A DNA stretch of 64,000 nucleotides from Paenibacillus borealis (GTDB taxonomy: Bacteria; Bacillota; Bacilli; Paenibacillales; Paenibacillaceae): contig NZ_CP009285.1 of assembly GCF_000758665.1 (NCBI RefSeq), positions 2,604,001-2,668,000 of the forward strand, read 5' to 3'. The notes below the pieces were generated by a model. It made no database searches. It was not told the origin of the DNA and was given only the letters and a program-made list of their open reading frames with translations. The position numbers and the translations under genes were made by a program. Below are positions 51,020-59,707 of this stretch, one piece after another; within the stretch, counting starts at the first letter, position 1; each line of letters opens with the position of its first letter.

Positions 51020-51934
51020 ATGAGCAGTTTGCCCTCCAAGCGGTTCTGGCAGCAGCGGTATCTGATGTTGCTGACACTGCCGGCAGTACTATGGATGATC
51101 ATTTTTAACTATATCCCGATGTACGGTGTAATCATTTCCTTCAAGGAATATACACCTTTTCAGGGGTTTCTCCACAGTCCCTGGACGGGGCTGGCGAATT
51201 TCCGGGAATTATTCAATGATCCGACGTTTACAGACTCACTGGTTAACACGTTCAAGATCAGTATCGCCAAGCTGGTATTCGGTTTCCCTGCACCAATCAT
51301 TCTCTCGATCCTGCTGAACGAGGTCGTGTTCAAACGGTTCAAGCGGATTGTGCAATCGCTGACGTATTTGCCGTATTTCGTATCCTGGGTGCTGGTAGTC
51401 GGCTTAATGTACACCCTGCTGGATCCGGAGACTGGCGTAATCAGCAAAATGCTGGTCAGCACCGGGATAATTGGAAGCGATACCATGATGATGGGCAGTC
51501 CCCATACGTTCCTGACCCTGGTTGTATTCACGGAGATCTGGAAGAATATCGGCTGGAACTCCATCATTTATCTGGCGGCGATTGCGGGAATTGATCCCCA
51601 GCTGTATGAAGCGGCTATTGTGGACGGAGCGGGCCGGTTCCGGCGGATCTGGCATATTACATTGCCTTCCCTGAAGCCGACGATCATTATCCTGCTGATT
51701 CTCTCGGTGGGCGGGCTCATTAATTCGAACTTTGACCAGATGTATCTGATGCAGAATTCGATGACCCAGGATGCAGCCAATGTGCTGTCTGTGTATTCGT
51801 ACAAAACAGGCCTCGTTATAGGCAGATTCTCCTACGGTACGGCGATTGGCCTGTTCCAATCCATCGTTGCCTTCGTGCTGATGTATATCGCCAATTATTC
51901 TTCACGCAAAATAACCAAAGAGAGCTTGTTCTAG
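51020..51934 (+). CDS. Sugar ABC transporter permease, LplB-like (locus 8)
   Basis: A 304-residue CUT1 permease with six helices. The first is LMLLTLPAVLWMIIFNYIPM near residues 14-33, followed by YGVIISFKEYTPFQGF typical of LplB. The EAA loop is LYEAAIVDGAGRFRRI. AGAAAGGATG is the probable ribosome site. It starts a three-gene operon and is followed by the second permease with a 14-base gap. It is distinct in sequence from the locus 1 LplB-like protein, so the two import systems are separate and not a recent duplication. Confidence 0.94.
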   Translation: MSSLPSKRFWQQRYLMLLTLPAVLWMIIFNYIPMYGVIISFKEYTPFQGFLHSPWTGLANFRELFNDPTFTDSLVNTFKISIAKLVFGFPAPIILSILLNEVVFKRFKRIVQSLTYLPYFVSWVLVVGLMYTLLDPETGVISKMLVSTGIIGSDTMMMGSPHTFLTLVVFTEIWKNIGWNSIIYLAAIAGIDPQLYEAAIVDGAGRFRRIWHITLPSLKPTIIILLILSVGGLINSNFDQMYLMQNSMTQDAANVLSVYSYKTGLVIGRFSYGTAIGLFQSIVAFVLMYIANYSSRKITKESLF

Positions 51935-51948
51935 GAGGGGGGGACATC

Positions 51949-52827
51949 ATGTTAACGTATACGAAAAGGTGGCCGGAACGAACCTTCGACATCCTGAATG
52001 TTGTGGTGCTGCTGGCGCTCTGTATTATGACCCTGTATCCGTTCTATAATATCGTAATTACTTCTCTTAACGATCCGACGGATGCTGCCCGCGGAGGGAT
52101 CGCCTTCTGGCCGCGCGTGTTCTCCATGGAGAATTACAAAGTCGTGTTCCAGGATGAGCGCATGAGCCATGCCTTTTTCATCACCATCGCCCGGACGCTT
52201 GCCGGAACAGCAACTGCGGTACTCTTTACAGCAGCCTTTGCTTATGGCGTATCCAAGACCGAGCTGATGGGACGCCGGATTTTCCTCATGATGGCTATTG
52301 TCACTATGTATTTCAGCGGGGGCATTATTCCATACTATCTGGTTGTAGCCAAGTACCTGCATTTAAAAGGGAGTTTCCTGGTCTATATTATCCCGAATCT
52401 GTTCAATGTCTTTAATGCCATCATCATGCTGACCTTCTTCAGGGGCTTGCCCAAGGAAATTGAAGAATCGGCCAAAATTGACGGCGCCAACGATCTGCGG
52501 ATATTCTGGCAGCTGGTTCTGCCGGTCTCTAAGCCTGTACTTGCGACGATTGCACTCTACAATGCGGTGTTCCACTGGAATGCCTGGTATGATGCCATGT
52601 TATTCGGTAATGATAACCTGCTGACCCTCCAGCAGATTCTGATGCAGATCATCAGCTCGAACAGCAATGTCAGCCTGATGGCCAGCAACTTAGGCCTGGG
52701 TTCAGTCTCTGCCCAATCGCTTAAGCTGGCTACGATGGTTATTACCACACTGCCTATTGTTTTTACCTACCCCTTCGTACAGAAATATTTCGTACAGGGC
52801 GTTATGATTGGTTCCGTCAAAGGTTAG
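51949..52827 (+). CDS. Carbohydrate ABC transporter permease, LplC-like (locus 8)
   Basis: A 292-residue CUT1 permease with AGGAGGGGGG before the ATG. The first helix is ILNVVVLLALCIMTLYPFYN and the EAA loop reads EIEESAKIDGANDLRIF. The C-terminus KYFVQGVMIGSVKG is standard. It pairs with the LplB-like subunit; the binding-protein gene begins 65 bases later. Confidence 0.95.
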   Translation: MLTYTKRWPERTFDILNVVVLLALCIMTLYPFYNIVITSLNDPTDAARGGIAFWPRVFSMENYKVVFQDERMSHAFFITIARTLAGTATAVLFTAAFAYGVSKTELMGRRIFLMMAIVTMYFSGGIIPYYLVVAKYLHLKGSFLVYIIPNLFNVFNAIIMLTFFRGLPKEIEESAKIDGANDLRIFWQLVLPVSKPVLATIALYNAVFHWNAWYDAMLFGNDNLLTLQQILMQIISSNSNVSLMASNLGLGSVSAQSLKLATMVITTLPIVFTYPFVQKYFVQGVMIGSVKG

Positions 52828-52891
52828 CACACGGCTTTTACGGCTCCGGCCGTTCAAGTATATAAGATTTCAACTTATGGGAGGTCAATGT

Positions 52892-54613
52892 ATGAGAAAG
52901 AAAGGCGCACAAGGAATGGCTGCTGCTTTACTCGCCGTCACCCTGCTGGCAGGCTGCAGTTCTAATAATAACGGCAACAATGCAAATGGAGCGGCTGAGG
53001 GCAATGCGGCAGCTACTCCGGCAGCGAATGCTTCGGCAGAACCTTCTAATGCAGGAACAGACACCGGAAGCACGGAATCCTGGAAGCAAGATACCTCACC
53101 TTTTAAATTCAGCCAATATTTCTACGGGAACTGGGCATCTGCGTATCTGTGGAAGGATCAGTATGCGATGAAGCTGGCTACGGAAAAAACAGGCGTGACG
53201 ATCGACCGCAAGCTGGCAACGGGGAACGATGACGACTACCTGAATACCATGATCGCTTCAGGGGATCTGCCGGATACCATTATGCTGGACTGGAATAACC
53301 CTGCTGTGACGAAGCTGATTAACAACGGCATGGTCTACTCCATGGATGAGCTGATGGACAAATATGCGCCGGAATTCAAAACCATGCTCGACCCGGATAT
53401 GGTGAAATATCATTCGGTTGACGGAAAGCTCTGGTACCTGCCGAACCTGTTTGAAACCGCTGACAGACTGACCAGCGGCGTGCCGATTACGCCGATCCGT
53501 CCATGGTTCTTCCGCGACGATATTTACAAGGCCATTGGCAGTCCTGAACTCAAAACAACAGATGACCTGATGAATGCCCTCAAGCTGGCCAAAGAGAAAT
53601 ACCCGGATGTCAGCCCGGTCGGCGTGGAGAATTTCGATGTAGCCAAGAATGGTTTCGCCGGCAGCTTGTCGATGAACTTCCTGATCAGCTCATTTGCACC
53701 GAATCTGCTGGAGGAACGGATCAAGGATGATACACAGATTGTGGAATATCCGATGCGCAATAAGGGCTTCATCGACTCCTTCCGCTACATGAACCAGCTG
53801 TACCGCGCCGGTCTGTTTGATTCACAGCTGCTAATCTATAAGCAGGAGCAATATGAAGAAAAGCTGTATGGTGCGCAATATGCAGCAGCTTCCCAGTACA
53901 TGACTAATATGTATACCCAATATAACCCTAAGATTGAGAGCACCTTGGGCGCTGACCAGAAATATACCATTATCGGCGGACTTCAGGCGAATGGACAGGA
54001 CCCTAGATATGCCGCTTCCCGTCTGATGGGCTGGCAGGGCTTCTTCATTACTAAGAATGCCAAGAATCCGGAACGCATTATCCGTTTTGCCGAATATGCC
54101 TGGTCTGATGAAGGGCAGCTTGATGCCCGCTACGGCAAGGAAGGCGAGACTTATGACATGGTGGACGGCCTGCCGAAATTCAAGCAGGAAATTATGGACT
54201 TGAAGCTTAAGGACAACAACGCTTATAACGCCCAGTACGGTTTCGATGATTCGACACTCCTGATGCGGGCAGGCAAGCTATGGGATGATGCATCCGCCCG
54301 TGACTTCCAGGAGCAGCAGCCGGAGCAGTTCGCCGGAGCCAAGCTGCTGGAGAAATACAACTTCGACAGCTACTCCCTGGGCATGGACAACATAGAGCCT
54401 GACGGATCTTCACCTGAAGGTGTAATCAACGGCAAAGTGAAGGATCTCTGGAATAAAACGATTCCGAAGCTGATCCTGTCTGAAACAGACGCTGATTTCG
54501 ACAACGCCTACAACGATTTCATCAGCCAGATGAACAAAGTCGGTGCTGAGAAGGCGGAGAAAGTAATGTACCAGCGCCACCTGGAGGATATGAAGAAGAA
54601 GGGTGTTCAATAA
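52892..54613 (+). CDS. Extracellular sugar-binding lipoprotein, large LplA type (locus 8)
   Basis: A 573-residue binding lipoprotein. ATG 52892 is chosen because GGGAGGT is six bases upstream and it yields a proper signal peptide; a frame from 52808 would overlap the permease gene. The lipobox is LLAGCSS (cysteine near residue 22), followed by an Asn/Ala-rich linker of about 45 residues. The mature domain has DYLNTMIASGDLPDTIML, KLWYLPNLFETADRL and GWQGFFITKNAKNPERII. The size and style are those of LplA-type proteins for oligosaccharides or sugar acids. No glycoside hydrolase is adjacent, so the substrate is open. Confidence 0.94.
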   Translation: MRKKGAQGMAAALLAVTLLAGCSSNNNGNNANGAAEGNAAATPAANASAEPSNAGTDTGSTESWKQDTSPFKFSQYFYGNWASAYLWKDQYAMKLATEKTGVTIDRKLATGNDDDYLNTMIASGDLPDTIMLDWNNPAVTKLINNGMVYSMDELMDKYAPEFKTMLDPDMVKYHSVDGKLWYLPNLFETADRLTSGVPITPIRPWFFRDDIYKAIGSPELKTTDDLMNALKLAKEKYPDVSPVGVENFDVAKNGFAGSLSMNFLISSFAPNLLEERIKDDTQIVEYPMRNKGFIDSFRYMNQLYRAGLFDSQLLIYKQEQYEEKLYGAQYAAASQYMTNMYTQYNPKIESTLGADQKYTIIGGLQANGQDPRYAASRLMGWQGFFITKNAKNPERIIRFAEYAWSDEGQLDARYGKEGETYDMVDGLPKFKQEIMDLKLKDNNAYNAQYGFDDSTLLMRAGKLWDDASARDFQEQQPEQFAGAKLLEKYNFDSYSLGMDNIEPDGSSPEGVINGKVKDLWNKTIPKLILSETDADFDNAYNDFISQMNKVGAEKAEKVMYQRHLEDMKKKGVQ

Positions 54614-54640
54614 GAGCGAGCTATTGAGTTAGTGGAGAAT

Positions 54641-54669
54641 GGGCCGTGTTTTTACACGGCTCTTTTTTT
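54641..54669 (+). terminator. Terminator after ABC operon 8
   Basis: GGGCCGTG and CACGGCTC form a near-perfect stem around TTTTTA, followed by seven T. Confidence 0.92.
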
Positions 54670-54795
54670 GCCGTTCATTGATATACACAAATCAAGGGGA
54701 GAATCCGATAACTTGGGGTAAAGGGAATATATTCAATAGATTCCTGATATTATATCTGTCTGATGAGAAACAGTAACCAAGTCAAAGGAGGTAAC

Positions 54796-55074
54796 ATGAT
54801 TATCAGTTTGATTTTCGTTGCTTTGAGCGGATTAATGGGAATGGGTATGTACTTTCTAGTCATCGGCATAGTCTTTTCTACGGGCGGAGGAGAGTTATTT
54901 CGGGCAGCAACCGACTATAATCAACTGTCGTTTTATATCGTCCTCTTGTTAGTGTGCCTGGTAATCTGTTTTTTCTTTGCCAAACACTTATTAGAGAAGA
55001 ACCTGCAGCTCTTGCTCCTGATCTGTTTTAGTACGACAGTGCTCTTTTTCTTCCTTGCGCATTGGCTTACATAA
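54796..55074 (+). CDS. Small three-helix membrane protein of unknown function
   Basis: A 92-residue protein with three hydrophobic segments: MIISLIFVALSGLMGMGMYFLVI, FYIVLLLVCLVICFFF and LLLLICFSTTVLFFFL. ATG 54796 follows AAAGGAGG closely; an upstream in-frame ATG at 54763 would place that site inside the gene. I do not recognise a family. Base composition is visibly more AT-rich than the genes on both sides, with TTT/TTA Phe and Leu codons. It precedes a second small membrane protein with similar composition. Confidence 0.65.
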   Translation: MIISLIFVALSGLMGMGMYFLVIGIVFSTGGGELFRAATDYNQLSFYIVLLLVCLVICFFFAKHLLEKNLQLLLLICFSTTVLFFFLAHWLT

Positions 55075-55145
55075 TTAGAAATTTCAGAGTTACATTCAAA
55101 GAATAATCATTTTGCCTAATACATGTTAAGCAAGGGAGATAAACA

Positions 55146-55580
55146 ATGGAGAAATCCATAAAGCCGGTATTCCAAGTCATTCCATATATGTTAGCAGCAA
55201 TTGCAATACATCTGATATTGATCTATTTTCTCGGGATAAGAATTGAAGGAGGATGGGGAACAGAGTTAATAATTTTACTGTGTAAAACGTACATTCTGCC
55301 CCTCGCCATGTGCTTTATCAACGGGTTATTGTTTATTAGGGCGAAGAGAATCGGGGACCGAATCACCTGGTTCGTATTTACTGTCATCCCAAGCAGCTTA
55401 CTTCTGTTTCTTTTCGTGGTAATGCAAAGTGATGGAGGCAGTGAGGATGAGCTTGTATTTATTACAATGCCGAAGTATTCGGTTGAAATTATCTATCTGC
55501 TTCCAATAGGTGTTGTGATCATACAATTGATTATGTTTATATATTATTTAATTAATGTAAGAGTGTGGAAAAGAAATTAA
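55146..55580 (+). CDS. Small four-helix membrane protein of unknown function
   Basis: A 144-residue protein with four predicted helices: FQVIPYMLAAIAIHLILIYFL, LIILLCKTYILPLAMCF, WFVFTVIPSSLLLFLFVV and IIYLLPIGVVIIQLIMFI, with a charged loop (QSDGGSEDELVF). AAGGGAGAT precedes the ATG. It follows the 92-residue protein by 71 bases and ends before the terminator at 55645, so the two may form an operon. AT-rich codon use sets both apart from neighbours and suggests recent gain. No homologue comes to mind. Confidence 0.68.
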   Translation: MEKSIKPVFQVIPYMLAAIAIHLILIYFLGIRIEGGWGTELIILLCKTYILPLAMCFINGLLFIRAKRIGDRITWFVFTVIPSSLLLFLFVVMQSDGGSEDELVFITMPKYSVEIIYLLPIGVVIIQLIMFIYYLINVRVWKRN

Positions 55581-55644
55581 TGTCATCACTACTGAATGAA
55601 ATGATTGCCGCACTTGTTGTGCAGGCGTATAATTAGCTCAGACG

Positions 55645-55690
55645 AAGAACGTCCCAAGCTGCTTAATCGGCAGAGGGGCGTTCTTTTTTT
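55645..55690 (+). terminator. Terminator after small membrane protein genes
   Basis: GAACGTCCC pairs with GGGGCGTTC, with an inner GCTG/CGGC segment, followed by seven T. Confidence 0.88.
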
Positions 55691-55723
55691 GCGTAAATGT
55701 GAATGTGAGAGGGAGGAATGGAT

Positions 55724-56389
55724 ATGGAGTTTGAAAAAGCACATCACCTGCTATTAGACCAGCATTTATCGGTCAGAACAGGGGAAGGAAGAGGCCGGTT
55801 GGCACGGGGGCATCAGTATGCCGAGAAGCTGCTCCTGCAGAATGTGTGGTGGCCGCTGTTTGGCAATCTGGATCATCTGCATCCTGAATATGAGGTGTAT
55901 GACTGGAACCGCAAGTCGCAATTTCTTGATTTTGCTTTTCTTCCGCCGTATGGGAAATTCGGCCTGGAATGCGATGGGTATCAGAGCCATGTGAAGGATA
56001 TGGACCGGGAGAGGTTCAGCTATTCGCTAAACCGGGATACTTTTTTGAACGGATTGGGTTGGAGGATTATCCACTTCTCCTTCGACGATGTGCAGAACCG
56101 CCCGGAGATCTGCCGTATGCTGCTGCAAATGGTCATCGCTCCTTCAATGATCCGGGTTCCGTCCGGTCAATCCCTCTCCCCGCAGGACAGGGAGATTGTT
56201 AAGCTGGCTTGGAGCCTGGATAAGGGGCTACGCCCCAAAGACGTCATGCTGCACTATAATCTGAACTTTCGGACGGCGCGCAAACAGCTGCAGGAGCTTG
56301 TCGGTAAAGGGCTGCTCCGCCCGGTGATGCAAAATTCATACATATGTTATTACGAGCCGGTGGAGGGTGTGCCTGATATGTTTCTGTAG
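55724..56389 (+). CDS. PD-(D/E)XK (DUF559/Vsr-like) nuclease-fold protein with C-terminal helical domain
   Basis: A 221-residue protein. ATG 55724 is preferred; GGGAGGA ends six bases upstream, whereas an ATG at 55718 is too close. Residues 60-115 match the DUF559/Vsr type of PD-(D/E)XK core: D69 in QFLDFAF, E82 and D84 in LECDGYQSH, then a basic helix and the strand NGLGWRIIHFS. The C-terminal 70 residues (LSPQDREIVKLAWSL, then RPKDVMLHYNLNFRTARKQLQELV) look like a winged helix that would bind DNA. It stands alone, without a methyltransferase or helicase. A repair endonuclease or a defence nuclease are both possible; automated labels may call it a response regulator, which its sequence does not support. 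Confidence 0.72.
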   Translation: MEFEKAHHLLLDQHLSVRTGEGRGRLARGHQYAEKLLLQNVWWPLFGNLDHLHPEYEVYDWNRKSQFLDFAFLPPYGKFGLECDGYQSHVKDMDRERFSYSLNRDTFLNGLGWRIIHFSFDDVQNRPEICRMLLQMVIAPSMIRVPSGQSLSPQDREIVKLAWSLDKGLRPKDVMLHYNLNFRTARKQLQELVGKGLLRPVMQNSYICYYEPVEGVPDMFL

Positions 56390-56559
56390 CTGTTTATGTA
56401 AATGCCTGATGTAAGTGCTGATGAATAGTCCGGGAGAAGGGCTTTGAGCATTTAAGCAAGGTTTGTAAGTTAGACAAACTGCTTGGAATGTACTGTTGTC
56501 TCAGCGCATTCGCCTATAGCAGCGAATAGGATTCTTAAGTTGGCGGCTGTGTAGGGGGA

Positions 56560-56735
56560 AATGTTGTATGAAATACAACCCGGTTACGAGCATACCCGGC
56601 TGTTCTGGAGGATTGTTGTACGAAATACAACAATTGTTCCAATAATCGGCTTGGAGGAGGAGAATTGCTGCATTCTGTACAACAATTTTCGATTTAGGCC
56701 GATTTATTGAGGAGAATGTTGTATTTTGTGCAGGA
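56560..56735. repeat. TTGTTGTA/TACAACAA palindrome cluster, locus R5
   Basis: Four copies: ATGTTGTATGAAATACAAC (56561 onward), GATTGTTGTACGAAATACAA (56611 onward), GCTGCATTCTGTACAACAAT (56666 onward) and ATGTTGTATTTTGTGCAGGA (56716 onward), about 50 bases apart. CGGCTTGGAGGAGG lies between the second and third copies, complementary to the CTCC-AAGCCG spacers at R2 and R4. Confidence 0.9.
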
Positions 56736-56756
56736 TTTTGAGTAATAGTGAATGAT

Positions 56757-56792
56757 TTCACTCCATTCACTTCATTCACTCCATTCGCTCCC
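56757..56792 (+). repeat. Four-copy 9-bp tandem repeat
   Basis: TTCACTCCA, TTCACTTCA, TTCACTCCA and TTCGCTCCC follow each other without gaps. Confidence 0.85.
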
Positions 56793-57040
56793 TCCGCACC
56801 ATACACACTATGAGGATTCAAGCGGAATCGGGCGGGTTTACACCATAGACATAAGAATTTCATCGGCCTGTTGCCCCCGTATTTGAGTAATGCACCAATT
56901 CAAGGATGTGTGTAATAAATCTGCGCATGGACTGTTGATAGTCTTGTTAACGTTCCATTCACAATACTCTGTTAGTCTCTATAAGTGTCAGGCGGATGAT
57001 CATCCAGCCTCCAATACAATAGATGATGCGGGGGATAATA

Positions 57041-59008
57041 ATGTTAATGCCAATGAAAAAGGGACGGGTCGCCATTCTGGCAATATTAGCTGTGATTGGA
57101 TTAGGTGCGAGCCTTATATTTCCCGGGAAACATGCCACGGCCGGGACGGCTCAAACCAAGCCGGCGGTATCGGTATCTCCGGTTGAAGCGCCTGCGAATC
57201 TTGATGATATCGCGGGTCTGACTGCCTTCGTGGATGGAATCATGGAAGAAGATATGAACCGGCTGCAAATTCCGGGAGCGGTCATCTCCATCGTGAAGGA
57301 CGGCAAGATCATTCTGACCAAGGGTTATGGCAGTTCCAATCTGGAACAAGCGGCTCCGGTTGATCCTGTAACCAGCATGTTCCGCATCGCTTCAACAACC
57401 AAGCTGTTCACCTGGACAGCGGTAATGCAGCTGGTTGAACAGGGCAAGATTGATCTGGATACGGATATTAACACCTACCTGAAATCAGTGAAGATCCCTG
57501 CCACTTATCCTGAGCCGATCACGATGCGGCATTTGATGACACATACAGCAGGGTTTGAAGAGGGGGGAGTCGGTTATCAAATCACCACAGACCCTGCCAA
57601 ATTACCGGGGTCCATCCCGGAGACACTCAATAAGCATATGCTCGCCCGGGTGAGGCCGCCCGGAGAGATGAGTTCTTATTCTAACTATGGAGCTACGCTT
57701 GCGGGGATGATTGTGGAGGATGTCAGCGGCCTTCCTTACAATGATTATATTCAAAAGTATATTTTCGATCCGCTGGATATGAACAATTCTACTGTCGTGG
57801 AGCCTTTGCCGGATTTATTCATGCCCTACAAAGTTGTGGGGTACACAAGCAAGAACGGCAGCTTTATTCCCGGCACTCCTACGTACGAGGGCGGTTTTCG
57901 TCCTGCCGGCTCGGCTACTGTATCTGCAGCAGACATGGCACACTTCATGATCGCCCATCTGCAGAACGGGACATATGGCGACCGGCAGATTCTGAAACCC
58001 GGGACCGCTGAACTTATGCATTCAACGGCATACCAATTCGATACACGTCTTCCGGGAGTCGATCTCGGGTTCGCAGAGAAAATGATCAACGGTATAAGGC
58101 TGATCTCTCATGGGGGCTCCGACCCGATGTTTAATACGGAATTGTATCTCGCGCCGGCCAAGCAAACAGGAATCTTCTTATCCTACAACGGCGGTCAAGG
58201 CAGTGAATCCGCGGCCGGGCTGGTCCAAGCCTTCTTCAACCGGTATTATCCCGCTCCAGAAACGGAGCAGCCTGAGTTCGCCGCCTCTGCGGAATCTGTA
58301 CAGAAATATGCCGGTACCTATCAATTTACACGCCGGAACTTTAGTGATATCGATAAGTTTTTTAACTTTTTTGCCCAGCTGAAGGTCGCGGTCGTGGATA
58401 ATAAGCTATCGTTGGGAAGCGGCAGTGAACAACAGCTGTACAGGGAGATCGCGCCGGATCTGTTCCAGCATGAGGGAGGCACTGAACAGATTGGTTTCCG
58501 CACGAATGAATCCGGCAAGGTTACACATATGCTTTTGGACATGGTTCCGGATATGCCGCTGGAGCGCACGCCTCTCCTGGATCAGAATAAGTTTTGGCTT
58601 ATTGTAATTGGGGGCTCGGGGCTGATTTTCATCTCTGCACTGCTTGAACGACTCTTCTCCAGACGCAAGATCAAGGTGATGACACTTCCTGAAAAGCGGG
58701 CCATCCGGCTATCTGCGGGAACTGCCGGCTGGGCACTGCTGTCTTTTGCCGCGACATTTGGAGTAATTATGTCTATGGATACGATGCAGAAGCTCAGTGG
58801 TATCAGCCCTTTGCTTACTCTAAGTCTGGTTATGCCAGTCATTCTGGTTGGTTTGACTCTAGCGTTGTTAGTTTCGGCTATACTGGTTTGGAAGAAGAAA
58901 TATTGGACGGCGTTCAAACGAGTACATTACACGCTAGTAGCGCTTTCGGCGGTCGCGATGACTCTGTTTTTCTACTATTGGAATCTGCTGGGCTGGCAGT
59001 TCGGATAA
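57041..59008 (+). CDS. Beta-lactamase-family serine hydrolase with C-terminal membrane segments
   Basis: A 655-residue membrane-anchored protein of the penicillin-binding/class C fold. The start is uncertain among ATG 57023, 57041, 57047 and 57053; GGGGGAT favours 57041. An N-terminal signal anchor (VAILAILAVIGLGASLIF) is followed by the catalytic domain: S118-T-T-K121 in RIASTTKLFTW, Y-S-N in SSYSNYGATLAG, and HGG in LISHGGSDPMF. Residues 430-510 form a beta-barrel-like C-terminal domain. Four helices end the protein (WLIVIGGSGLIFISAL, WALLSFAATFGVIMS, others). This layout resembles FmtA/PbpX-like or D-Ala esterase/peptidase proteins. It precedes a two-component system by 21 bases, so cell-envelope stress may be the signal. 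Confidence 0.88.
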   Translation: MLMPMKKGRVAILAILAVIGLGASLIFPGKHATAGTAQTKPAVSVSPVEAPANLDDIAGLTAFVDGIMEEDMNRLQIPGAVISIVKDGKIILTKGYGSSNLEQAAPVDPVTSMFRIASTTKLFTWTAVMQLVEQGKIDLDTDINTYLKSVKIPATYPEPITMRHLMTHTAGFEEGGVGYQITTDPAKLPGSIPETLNKHMLARVRPPGEMSSYSNYGATLAGMIVEDVSGLPYNDYIQKYIFDPLDMNNSTVVEPLPDLFMPYKVVGYTSKNGSFIPGTPTYEGGFRPAGSATVSAADMAHFMIAHLQNGTYGDRQILKPGTAELMHSTAYQFDTRLPGVDLGFAEKMINGIRLISHGGSDPMFNTELYLAPAKQTGIFLSYNGGQGSESAAGLVQAFFNRYYPAPETEQPEFAASAESVQKYAGTYQFTRRNFSDIDKFFNFFAQLKVAVVDNKLSLGSGSEQQLYREIAPDLFQHEGGTEQIGFRTNESGKVTHMLLDMVPDMPLERTPLLDQNKFWLIVIGGSGLIFISALLERLFSRRKIKVMTLPEKRAIRLSAGTAGWALLSFAATFGVIMSMDTMQKLSGISPLLTLSLVMPVILVGLTLALLVSAILVWKKKYWTAFKRVHYTLVALSAVAMTLFFYYWNLLGWQFG

Positions 59009-59029
59009 CGCTTAAGAAAGGAGGATATC

Positions 59030-59707
59030 ATGGCTACTATACTTATCGCGGATGATGATGATAACATCCGGAAGCTGATGTCTCTATTTTTGCGGAAAGA
59101 AGGTTTTGACCTCCTAGAAGCCAGGGACGGCACCAGAGCGCTGTCCATGATAGAGAACTCGCAGGTCGATCTCGTCATTCTGGATATTATGATGCCGGGA
59201 CTGGATGGTTGGGAGCTGTGCCGGGAAATCCGGCGCTCGGATGCCAACCTTCCCCTTCTCATGGTGACGGCCAAAGCGGAATCCGCCCACAAAGTAAAAG
59301 GGTTTCAACTCGGTACGGACGATTACCTCACCAAACCTTTTGATCCGCTTGAACTGGTGATGCGGGTAAAAGCGCTGCTCAAACGCTCGCTGGTTGTTTC
59401 TTCGCAGTCTGTGCAGCTGGGCAATGTGGTGCTGAACCGCCGCACTTTCCAGGTTACGCGCGGTGGAGCACCGGTCACGATGCCCCTAAAAGAATTTGAG
59501 CTTCTGTTCCTGCTGGCCAGTCACCCCTGGCAAATCTTCACCAGAGACCAGCTGATCCTGCAAATCTGGGGTTTGAATTATGAAGGAGACGGCCGGACCG
59601 TGGATGTGCATATCAGCCGGTTAAGGGAGAAATTCAGCGGCAACGGCGAGCGGTTTCAAATCGAAACGGCGCGCGGTCTTGGATACCGGCTGATCCCTCA
59701 GCCATGA
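59030..59707 (+). CDS. OmpR-family response regulator
   Basis: A 225-residue regulator with AAAGGAGGAT before the ATG. The receiver domain has acidic D9-D11 region (IADDDDNI), D52 in LVILDIMMPGLDG and K in YLTKPFDPLE. The winged helix starts near 130 with LKEFELLFLLASHPWQIFTR and ends with VHISRLREKFSGNGERFQIETARGLGYRL. It lies between the serine hydrolase and its kinase and shares an ATGA overlap with the kinase gene. It probably controls cell-envelope genes, likely including its own operon. Confidence 0.95.
   Translation: MATILIADDDDNIRKLMSLFLRKEGFDLLEARDGTRALSMIENSQVDLVILDIMMPGLDGWELCREIRRSDANLPLLMVTAKAESAHKVKGFQLGTDDYLTKPFDPLELVMRVKALLKRSLVVSSQSVQLGNVVLNRRTFQVTRGGAPVTMPLKEFELLFLLASHPWQIFTRDQLILQIWGLNYEGDGRTVDVHISRLREKFSGNGERFQIETARGLGYRLIPQP

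Larger units (their letters stand above)
56390..57040. other. Gene-free stretch with palindromic and 9-bp repeats
   Basis: It holds repeat cluster R5 and a short 9-bp tandem repeat, then AT-rich sequence likely to hold the promoter of the serine hydrolase gene. Overlapping minus-strand frames are low-complexity and lack ribosome sites. Confidence 0.75.
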
